Shown: positions 39,170 to 45,992 of the stretch, in pieces
Position numbering within the stretch: the stretch's first letter is position 1
Layout of the letters: each line of letters starts with the position of its first letter
Assembly (NCBI RefSeq): GCF_000482245.1
Contig: NZ_AWNH01000115.1
Span: 282,541 to 346,540, forward strand
Direction: 5' to 3'
Source of the DNA: Leptolyngbya sp. Heron Island J
Lineage (GTDB): Bacteria; Cyanobacteriota; Cyanobacteriia; Phormidesmidales; Phormidesmidaceae
Length of the DNA stretch: 64,000 nucleotides
Notes under the pieces: model-generated
Database searches by the model: none
The model's input: the letters and a program-made list of their open reading frames with translations, nothing else
Told to the model about the DNA's origin: nothing
Program-made: the position numbers and the translations under genes

Positions 39170-41596
39170 TTATGGTTCACCACCTTTGACATGTTCATCT
39201 AACCACGACACCATTTCCCACAGTACGTGGCCGACGGCTTCCCGCGACCGATAGGAATGGCCCTCTGCCGGTAATGACACATAGCGTACCGTCCCGCCTA
39301 ACCCTTTCATCGCCTCATATAGCCGTTCCGATTGGATCGGATAGGTGCCTGGATTGTTATCCTCAGCCCCATGGAGCAGCAGCAGTGGCTCATTAATTTT
39401 CTCGGCTGCAATAAAGGGAGACATCGTCAAATACGTCTCCGGTGTTTGCCAAAAATTACGTTGTTCCCCTTGAAATCCAAAGGGCGTCAAGGTGCGATTA
39501 TAAGCACCACTGCGAGCAATCCCTGCTTGAAACAAATCGCTGTGGGCTAACAAATTAGCGGTTGTAAATGCACCGTAGGAGTGACCACCAATGGCCAACC
39601 GCTGACCATCGCTCACCCCTCGTTCCACTAAAAGATTAATTGCCGCTTCAGCACTGGATACCAGTTGTTCAATATAGGTGTCATTGGGCTCTTTTTCACC
39701 TTCACCCACAATTGGCATAGTAGGCCCATTGAGAACCGCGTAGCCCTGGGTCAACAAAAACAAAACTGAATCTCGCCCTGGGCGCGTAAAGGTATATTCT
39801 GAGCGAGTATTCTGGCTGGCAACTTCGCGATCTTTAAATTCCCGTGGATAGACCCAAAAGACCGTGGGTAATGGGCCATCATTGGCCGGATCATATCCTG
39901 GTGGCAGATATAGAGTCGCCGTCAGCATGACTCCATCGGCGCGGGGATAGCGCACAATCTCTTTTTGGACATCGGCATACCAGGCCAGCGGATCGGCAAA
40001 TTCTGTTAATTGCCTCTCGTCACCACTGGTTAAATTTAACTGATGATAGTTACCCGGACTGGTTTGTGATTCTCGGCGAATAATAATATTGTCAGCATTG
40101 GTATCCAATAAGCGGGTAACTCGACTAAAGGCTCCTCCCTCAGCTTGCCACAGACGGTCTGTTTCTAAACTAGTTAGATTGAGCCGATCTAAAAAGGGAA
40201 AGACACCGTCAGGCGAAGCGCCACCCCCATTCAGGTAGATGCTGTTGCCATCCTCGCTCAGCATCAGGACTGACCGGCCATAGGCTCCCGGTACGGTCAC
40301 TGGATTACCGGGATTAGCATAGGCATCTTGAAAGTCTCTTGCATCGAGCAACACCGACTCGGCATCAGGGGTAGCTGGGTTAATGGCCCAGGCTTTTAGC
40401 TGTCTTGTGTCATACCAGGCTTCGGTTGCGATCGCCAAGTTGTCATGACTCCAGGTAATGCCACGAAACCGCAGGGTAGATCGCCATATTTCGGTAGGCT
40501 CACTATCAAAGGGGGCCGCCAGAGTATAGAGCCCATCACGATGCTCTGCTTTAACGCTAGCATCCCCACCGTCTAACGCTTCTGTCCAATGTAGAGTGGC
40601 AGGCCGGTCGGCTCGCCAGCCAATGCCCCGTTTCCCCTGACGGACTGAGTCAAAGGCGATGGGAATATCATCAGCCAGGGGTAACTCAGCCAGTTTATGG
40701 ATGACTTGCCCCTGACGGTTGAGGATCTCATGACGCACAGGAAACCGAGATAGGGGGACCTGGTAGGAAAAAGGACGCTGAACAGTAGACCGCAACAGCC
40801 ATTGTCCATCTGGAGAAACTGAGAAATTGCGAATTAGACTGGGCTGATCCAGCCGGGTAATCTCTCCATCCAGACTAATGTGGGCCAGCTGGGATGAGAA
40901 ATAATAGTCCAGTAAGTCTTCGTCGTGGGGGCTTTGCAACAAATTGGTATAGGTGCGTGTTGCCGCTACCCGCCCCTGGCTGCTCTCAATCACAGGGCCT
41001 GACGGCACTGCTGGCTCAGTCGGTGGTACCCCCATGTTCTGGGGCCGCACTTTACAAATTAATCCTTCATCTCCCGGTAACCAGCGACAGGGAGTTCCAT
41101 AGACGCCGTTGAGAATCGGGTCGCTCAGGGGGCGAGCTTTGGCCTCGGCGACATCCAACACCCATAGCTCGATGCCGTCAGCTTCGGTGAGGGTAAAGGC
41201 CAGATAGCGATTGTCGTAGGACCAGCGCAGGTTTCGTATACGGGCATCTGCTGGTAAATAGATGGCAGTACTTTCCGACGCGCCCAGGGGCCGAATTTTA
41301 ATTCCCTTAAATGATCCTTCCTGGGCTGGTCCCCAGGTATTAGGGTTGAGTTTGGTACCTGCGATCGCCACCCAGGGGGCTGCCAGTTCTTCAATGGGCA
41401 TTAACGAGCGACGCTCAAACTCAACCAACCACTGATTGTTCGGCGAAATCGACACCGCTGGTAGCGGGTCCACATCCAACATCGACACAATCGGTTCCGG
41501 CGGATTTTGCCATGGGGATGAGGGCTGATCGGTTTGGGCAGAGACAGGCATAGTGATTAGAGGCAGAACGACAAGTGGGAGCAAGTGTCGAAACAT
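39170..41596 (-). CDS. Exported S9-family serine peptidase (glutamyl endopeptidase-like)
   Basis: 808 residues from ATG 41594-41596 (a TTG at 41641 is also open). A Sec signal peptide ends at MPVSAQ. The N-terminal part is a WD40-like beta-propeller (repeats of SPDGQWLLRST type). The C-terminal alpha/beta-hydrolase has the nucleophile in IGGHSYGAFTTANLL, Asp in LLLHGAEDNNPG and His in LPAEGHSYRS. VFWVYPREFKDREVASQ and the propeller match the cyanobacterial/plastid glutamyl endopeptidase (cGEP) group. It is likely periplasmic or lumenal, cutting peptides. Confidence 0.9.
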   Translation of the reverse strand: MFRHLLPLVVLPLITMPVSAQTDQPSSPWQNPPEPIVSMLDVDPLPAVSISPNNQWLVEFERRSLMPIEELAAPWVAIAGTKLNPNTWGPAQEGSFKGIKIRPLGASESTAIYLPADARIRNLRWSYDNRYLAFTLTEADGIELWVLDVAEAKARPLSDPILNGVYGTPCRWLPGDEGLICKVRPQNMGVPPTEPAVPSGPVIESSQGRVAATRTYTNLLQSPHDEDLLDYYFSSQLAHISLDGEITRLDQPSLIRNFSVSPDGQWLLRSTVQRPFSYQVPLSRFPVRHEILNRQGQVIHKLAELPLADDIPIAFDSVRQGKRGIGWRADRPATLHWTEALDGGDASVKAEHRDGLYTLAAPFDSEPTEIWRSTLRFRGITWSHDNLAIATEAWYDTRQLKAWAINPATPDAESVLLDARDFQDAYANPGNPVTVPGAYGRSVLMLSEDGNSIYLNGGGASPDGVFPFLDRLNLTSLETDRLWQAEGGAFSRVTRLLDTNADNIIIRRESQTSPGNYHQLNLTSGDERQLTEFADPLAWYADVQKEIVRYPRADGVMLTATLYLPPGYDPANDGPLPTVFWVYPREFKDREVASQNTRSEYTFTRPGRDSVLFLLTQGYAVLNGPTMPIVGEGEKEPNDTYIEQLVSSAEAAINLLVERGVSDGQRLAIGGHSYGAFTTANLLAHSDLFQAGIARSGAYNRTLTPFGFQGEQRNFWQTPETYLTMSPFIAAEKINEPLLLLHGAEDNNPGTYPIQSERLYEAMKGLGGTVRYVSLPAEGHSYRSREAVGHVLWEMVSWLDEHVKGGEP

Positions 41597-41783
41597 GGCG
41601 CATTTTAGCTGGAACCTAGAGTTTAGATACTTCCCGTTCAATCAAGTTAATCTGTCATAAAACCTAAAAACTCAACATCTGGGTTAAAAATGCTCACGCT
41701 TTCTCAAGTAGCATCTGCTGCAGCCATTGATAGTTTTCTTTGGCTAAGAAAGGGATAAGGTGAAACCTGACTCATGGGTAGCC

Positions 41784-42332
41784 CTATTCTAAAAACCAGC
41801 TCCACACCATGGGTTCAGCTTCAGATGTGGTGACAATGATGGCCAGTACTAAACCCTCACGTTCGATAAATTCCATTCGACATAGCCCCAGGCCGGTGCC
41901 GGCACAGTCTTGTACTTCTTCATAACCGAGATCGCGCATGGTTTGCACCGTCGTACTGACAGACACTACGGGGGGATAGGTCTTCGGTGCCCAAATGTTT
42001 TGATCAATCAGGGCACGAGCCTCGGCATAGGGCATCCCCACTGTCATGCCATCGATAATTTCAGGTAGGGAGTCTGGATCGGGGGCTTGCTGTGCGATCA
42101 GAGGAGCCTGATTTTCAACTGGTTGATTGGATCGGGGCTGGGCTGGTGCGGTTTTGATAGGCTGGAATACTGCAGTCTCCGGCTGCTGGCTCGTTTTGTG
42201 GAGGGTGGCAGAGTTTTCTGGAATCGATGTCGTTGCTTCTGCTGATGGCAGGTTCGCTTTTGGAGTGCAGCTTGGGGAGCTGAGTAGAACCAGAGACAGC
42301 AGAGAACAGGTTTTCCATTTGCTTAGGGTCAT
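41784..42332 (-). CDS. Putative lipoprotein with disordered linker
   Basis: 182 residues from ATG 42330-42332 (a TTG ten codons earlier is open). A hydrophobic signal ends at a lipobox-like SSPSC (Cys22). A Pro/Gln/Ala/Ser-rich linker (about 23-90) follows. A small C-terminal domain (about 95-182) contains DGMTVGMPYAEARALIDQ and CAGTGLGLCRMEFIER, possibly a disulfide-bearing beta domain. MTVGMPYAEAR resembles SmpA/OmlA-like 'GM.y.eV' entry motifs, but this is weak. It is probably anchored on the periplasmic side of a membrane. It stands alone, leftward. Confidence 0.6.
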   Translation of the reverse strand: MTLSKWKTCSLLSLVLLSSPSCTPKANLPSAEATTSIPENSATLHKTSQQPETAVFQPIKTAPAQPRSNQPVENQAPLIAQQAPDPDSLPEIIDGMTVGMPYAEARALIDQNIWAPKTYPPVVSVSTTVQTMRDLGYEEVQDCAGTGLGLCRMEFIEREGLVLAIIVTTSEAEPMVWSWFLE

Positions 42333-42963
42333 AGTAATTGCAGGGGCTTGCTGATTGGGCAAGCGTGAGTACTGTATGGCAATGTGCGATACAGTCTGTT
42401 TTCCCTATATTTCTTACAAATAAGTAGATACGCAAATTTTCTTACAAAAGACTTTGGCTAAATGGCTTGATTTTAGGTGGTTATTCAAAACCTGTTTTGT
42501 AAATGATTCTGCATAGGCACTTATCTGATAAAAATCGGACGGTACTGAGTTATTGCTTTTGAAGGCGATGTAACAAGAGTATGGTAATTCGCGGTTGTTT
42601 TCGTTGGTGAATCCGGGAAATGAGCTGTGGGATGTGTTGCGGATTTTGCAGAGGTTGGGAGAGGGAGTTGCGATCGCGCAAGTCGGATTGAGCCTCTTGC
42701 AACCCAACCGATGATGTGGAATTAGTCTAGATTAAATTTTCTCATTTTAACTAATGGACCCATGAGGCTGAAATCACTGTTACTAAAGGCTACATAGCAT
42801 TTCAACTCTACCATGGAGATTAGCCAAGGCAGTGGATGACATTTGTCATGGAAATTTGCCTGGCAGTCTGAATATACTATCTAAATTCTGTTCATTAGAC
42901 ATTCTAAACAAAGCCGTTGCTTTATCAATGGTTGTCGTTTAAGAATTCCAAGAGGTATTTAGT
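42333..42963. other. Intergenic stretch with a possible gene remnant
   Basis: No intact gene seen. On the plus strand, 42574-42714 is an open frame without a clear start that reads EYGNSRLFSLVNPGNELW and continues with VLRILQRLGEGVAIAQ. Its composition looks protein-like, so it may be the C-terminal end of a decayed gene. The overlapping minus-strand frame (42414-42707) looks like noise. The right end is the leader of the 42964 gene, with AAGAGG at 42950. Confidence 0.35.
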
Positions 42964-43668
42964 GTGATCCAAAATTGTCAAATCGATCCAACCCGACTTG
43001 AACCCATGACAGAATGCATGGATATCATGGATATCAGTGAGTCAGTTGATTCTGTTCCAGAAGATGAGTGGGACTGGAATATCATCTCAAAAAGAGCGGT
43101 TGTTTATGCTTGTGGGACCATTTGTCGAGATGGAGATGTTGTAGAACACAACCATCATCCGACCGAGTTTGGTCTATGTCAGCGTCTATCACAGGAAGCA
43201 GCTGAAATTATGGATGGCATATATATCAATATGGGAGATGAAAGCGATCATCACTTTTCATCATTCTATATTGTTGCGAATAGTGGCTCTAATAGTCCAG
43301 CAGAGATTACAGAAGACTTAATGCGTTCAGCCTTTGGTGGCACCATTCACCATACTGCCAAAATCACAGTTGAGCCATTAGACGGAATCGTCAGTTGGGT
43401 AGAAGACAATTCAAACGTGGACTATGGCGAAGATGATCAGGATAAAGTGTACAGGCAAAGTGAAGATCGTTATGTCAAAGCTTGGCAAGCTCTAGAGAAA
43501 TGGTTTGGTGAAACACCAGAGTTACAAGCTCCTGTGTTTGTGAGTGTAGACGAAAGAGGTGACGATGATGACGAGTCTATGGTAGGCTCTGTGTTTCCTA
43601 GGTTGGTGCTGGCACTGACTAAAAATGGTAGTCTAGTTGGTCTTTTTAGCTGCATTGTTTGTACTTGA
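42964..43668 (+). CDS. Hypothetical acidic protein, 234 residues
   Basis: A GTG start at 42964 with AAGAGG eight bases upstream; an ATG at 43006 is the alternative. The protein is strongly acidic (EDEWDWN, NVDYGEDDQD, ERGDDDDESM) and soluble, with no signal peptide. The region GTICRDGDVVEHNHHPTEFG has a cysteine plus several histidines that could bind metal. A short hydrophobic C-terminus ends with FSCIVCT. I do not recognise a family. It is the left border of the accessory stretch, just before an inverted-repeat element. Confidence 0.6.
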   Translation: MIQNCQIDPTRLEPMTECMDIMDISESVDSVPEDEWDWNIISKRAVVYACGTICRDGDVVEHNHHPTEFGLCQRLSQEAAEIMDGIYINMGDESDHHFSSFYIVANSGSNSPAEITEDLMRSAFGGTIHHTAKITVEPLDGIVSWVEDNSNVDYGEDDQDKVYRQSEDRYVKAWQALEKWFGETPELQAPVFVSVDERGDDDDESMVGSVFPRLVLALTKNGSLVGLFSCIVCT

Positions 43669-43715
43669 ACAAATCGTAGATGTAAGGGTGGATTAGTGGG
43701 TTGCGATCGCGCCAT

Positions 43716-43871
43716 CGTAGGTTGGGTTCCACCCCACCAAAATCTCTCGCCTGGACACAACAACCTGATTAACCCAACATTGCCAAAATCCCACAATACG
43801 AACCATAAAGTGGATCGGGAAATACACGACGGTTGGATTTGTTGGGTTTCATATATTCCTCCCAACCTACG
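43716..43871. repeat. GTAGGTTGGG-type inverted-repeat element (MITE-like)
   Basis: CGTAGGTTGGG (43716-43726) and CCCAACCTACG (43861-43871) are perfect inverted ends of a 156-bp unit. Internally AACCCAAC (near 43777) and GTTGGGTTT (near 43839) repeat the theme. Units with these ends are widespread in cyanobacterial genomes and are often misread as short proteins ('VGWV...IPPNLR'). No transposase is present. It sits between the acidic hypothetical gene and the hepT/mntA pair. Confidence 0.75.
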
Positions 43872-43907
43872 CATTGGCTACATGGAAAAAAAAATTCTTC
43901 GCTATAT

Positions 43908-44258
43908 CTAATCTTCTGCTTCACTTTCTAGTAGATGCTGCAGCGGTTCTACCAATAGAGGAAGTTCCTCATGAATACCTTGCCATACGATATCCAAACG
44001 AACCTGAAAATACTCATGGGCAATCACATTCCGAATATCGTTCATTAAACGCCAGGGTACATCTGGTGCAAGTTTTTGAATTTCCTCTGGAATTTGCCTG
44101 GCAGCTTCTCCAATAACAACGTATTTGTACAATATTGAATCAACCAGGGTTTCATTTTTAGAAAATGCTTCATAGGTCAACCCTGACGTGCGCTGTCTAA
44201 TGCTTTCAATAGCGATTAAAATATCTCGAACACGTAATTTCCAAGTTCTAGAAGACAC
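43908..44258 (-). CDS. hepT: HepT toxin (HEPN/DUF86 ribonuclease)
   Basis: 116 residues, HEPN fold. The active-site RxxxxH and the following tyrosine are in NDIRNVIAHEYF (Arg76, His81, Tyr83). HepT is an RNase toxin; in the characterised HepT/MntA pair the MntA antitoxin adds AMP to the Tyr of the HxY motif to silence it, and this Tyr is present here. It starts inside the end of mntA (11-base overlap), giving mntA-hepT translational coupling. Confidence 0.9.
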   Translation of the reverse strand: MSSRTWKLRVRDILIAIESIRQRTSGLTYEAFSKNETLVDSILYKYVVIGEAARQIPEEIQKLAPDVPWRLMNDIRNVIAHEYFQVRLDIVWQGIHEELPLLVEPLQHLLESEAED

Positions 44259-44571
44259 GAATTTTATCCTCTAAAACAGGCTGTCTTAAATGTTTTTTCA
44301 GGGCATCTTCGGTGCCAATATCTACGGGGTGCTGAAGTAGGTCTTGAAGAAATAGCCTGATTTTGCTTAACCCAAACAACCCAATTGGACGGGAAAACTC
44401 TACCAGACAATCGATGTCGCTATCAGCAGTAGCCTGATCCCTGGCAACTGAACCGAATATCTGTAGGGAAGCAACACCTAGCTCATGCAGTGCTGACTGT
44501 TGGGCTTTGAGCTGCTCCAGAACTTCGTCTCTAGTGGGAATAGGTTTCACAGAAAAGTCGTTAGGGGACAC
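44248..44571 (-). CDS. mntA: MntA antitoxin (minimal nucleotidyltransferase)
   Basis: 107 residues of the MNT-type polymerase-beta fold. The catalytic motif is FGSVARDQ (40-44 GSVAR) with the two aspartates of SDIDCLVEF (Asp52, Asp54). It is the antitoxin of the HepT pair and AMPylates the toxin in studied systems. The two genes overlap by 11 bases. Together they make a type VII-like toxin-antitoxin module, here in a cluster of nuclease and NTPase genes. Confidence 0.9.
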   Translation of the reverse strand: MSPNDFSVKPIPTRDEVLEQLKAQQSALHELGVASLQIFGSVARDQATADSDIDCLVEFSRPIGLFGLSKIRLFLQDLLQHPVDIGTEDALKKHLRQPVLEDKIRVF

Positions 44572-44659
44572 AGATTAACTTTCAATACTGCATTTCAATG
44601 ATACTGGCTACTTTCTAGAGTATCAGCATGCCCTTACCTACGAACATCCCAAAAGAAGC

Positions 44660-45784
44660 TTACAACTCAATTGTTCTAAAACGCCTCATAAGAGCTGGTC
44701 TGTTTTGATACTCGTCTTGTAACCCGTTAAAACGTTCAATAAAGTCAGGCAGCTTCTTCTGATATTCCGCTAAGTCCCGCAAATCTTTTAACAAAGCTGT
44801 GGCTTCATCATAGGGCTTGGCTTGTTTTGTTTCGATCAAAACTACCACCTGTTGCCAGAGCTGTTCTTTTTTAGATGCCAAAGTTTTTAATTCTTTAATT
44901 CGCTTGCGTTGAGCTGCTTCTTGTTCTTTTTGTTGTCGTTTCGCATAAGCTGCATCCGACATCTCAGTCAGTTCAGACAATCTACGATAACCTGGCACAG
45001 ATCTGGGGGCGTCATCAGCTGGTCCTGCCAATTGCTTTAAGCGGTTGATCAGCTGCAAATCCACGTGGGGTTCACGCCGCACCAGTTTCAACAGAAACTT
45101 TTCCTTTTCTGATGCAGGCAGATTAGCTAAGCCAGCTTCTAACGAAGGTGATTTGGATTTAGCAGACGTTTTTTGACTAGCTTCGGCAGCAGCAGCAAAT
45201 AAATCTGGGTTCAGTTCCACAAGGTCAATAAATGTCTCCAGTGGAGCCGATAGCTTGCCTAAATTAGGTGGAATTGGAGGTTCTATTGGGTCCTTCTCAA
45301 TGTCATAGCCAGCGCAGTTAGGCACCGCCCGTAACCAGGCTATGTAAAGTAATCGGACATCTCCGGTTAGAAGCTGATCGCGCAATGGCAGTAACTGTGG
45401 CAGCCAACCTTCCCCGTCTACCCAACCAGACATGCTGCCATCCTCATCATTGATATTGATGTTTAGTACAACGTATTCCTTGGTTTGTTTGCTGGTAATG
45501 GCATAGGGCAACTCGTAGGGTTCATACCAGCCTGGGTCTACGATAGCCTTGGGAAATCGAAAAATTAGCTGGCGGGTCCCCCAGTTTGCGATGTAGAACA
45601 TTATATCGAAGTACTTGGTAACGATTTCTTCTGGGTTACCTCTAAAATCGCCATAGTTGTAGAGAAATACGGCTCGGTGGGGTGTCAGCTCGACACGGCT
45701 GGATAGTTTTTGGATGTTGGTCTGTTCTTTGGCTGTGAGGGGGCGATCAATGGCTTGAAATTCGTAGTATTGATATTCACTCAT
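44660..45784 (-). CDS. Uncharacterised 374-residue protein (MSEYQYYEF family)
   Basis: The N-terminus MSEYQYYEFQAIDRPL with VFLYNYGDFRGNPEEIV and ANWGTRQLIFRFPKA defines a family found widely in bacteria, whose function I do not know. I recall copies near SWIM zinc-finger proteins, but no SWIM gene lies here. The last 170 residues are charged and helical (Lys/Gln/Glu/Arg-rich, KRQQKEQEAAQRKRIK), probably coiled coil. It lies between the NACHT gene (208 bases upstream) and mntA (88 bases downstream), all on the same strand. An exact 14-bp palindrome lies 63 bases upstream. Confidence 0.6.
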   Translation of the reverse strand: MSEYQYYEFQAIDRPLTAKEQTNIQKLSSRVELTPHRAVFLYNYGDFRGNPEEIVTKYFDIMFYIANWGTRQLIFRFPKAIVDPGWYEPYELPYAITSKQTKEYVVLNININDEDGSMSGWVDGEGWLPQLLPLRDQLLTGDVRLLYIAWLRAVPNCAGYDIEKDPIEPPIPPNLGKLSAPLETFIDLVELNPDLFAAAAEASQKTSAKSKSPSLEAGLANLPASEKEKFLLKLVRREPHVDLQLINRLKQLAGPADDAPRSVPGYRRLSELTEMSDAAYAKRQQKEQEAAQRKRIKELKTLASKKEQLWQQVVVLIETKQAKPYDEATALLKDLRDLAEYQKKLPDFIERFNGLQDEYQNRPALMRRFRTIEL

Positions 45785-45847
45785 TTAGAAATACACCCTG
45801 CTTACTAAATGAAGTTTATCTGAACTTTTTTAGGGTAAGACATAATG

Positions 45848-45861
45848 AGCATGTACATGCT
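45848..45861. promoter_or_regulatory. Exact 14-bp palindrome (operator candidate)
   Basis: AGCATGTACATGCT is its own reverse complement. It lies in the 208-base gap between the NACHT gene and the 374-residue gene, 63 bases upstream of the latter. Symmetry and position suggest a regulator site, but such short palindromes also occur by chance. Confidence 0.35.
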
Positions 45862-45992
45862 GAGATGCCTATCATTCATCGAGACAATGGAAAAGCCAGT
45901 ACTTAAAATGCTCACCAGTAGACCCAATTTTTTGCTCTAAAGTTGATGCAACAGGAATATGTAAATTCGTGGTTATTTTTATTAAGGAAGAT

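Noticed and set aside
42414..42707. 97-codon minus-strand frame
   Set aside because: Cysteine/serine/asparagine-rich noise with no motif; the opposite strand looks more protein-like.
43696..43911. 71-codon frame reading VGWV...IPPNLR
   Set aside because: It is the translated form of the inverted-repeat element at 43716-43871.
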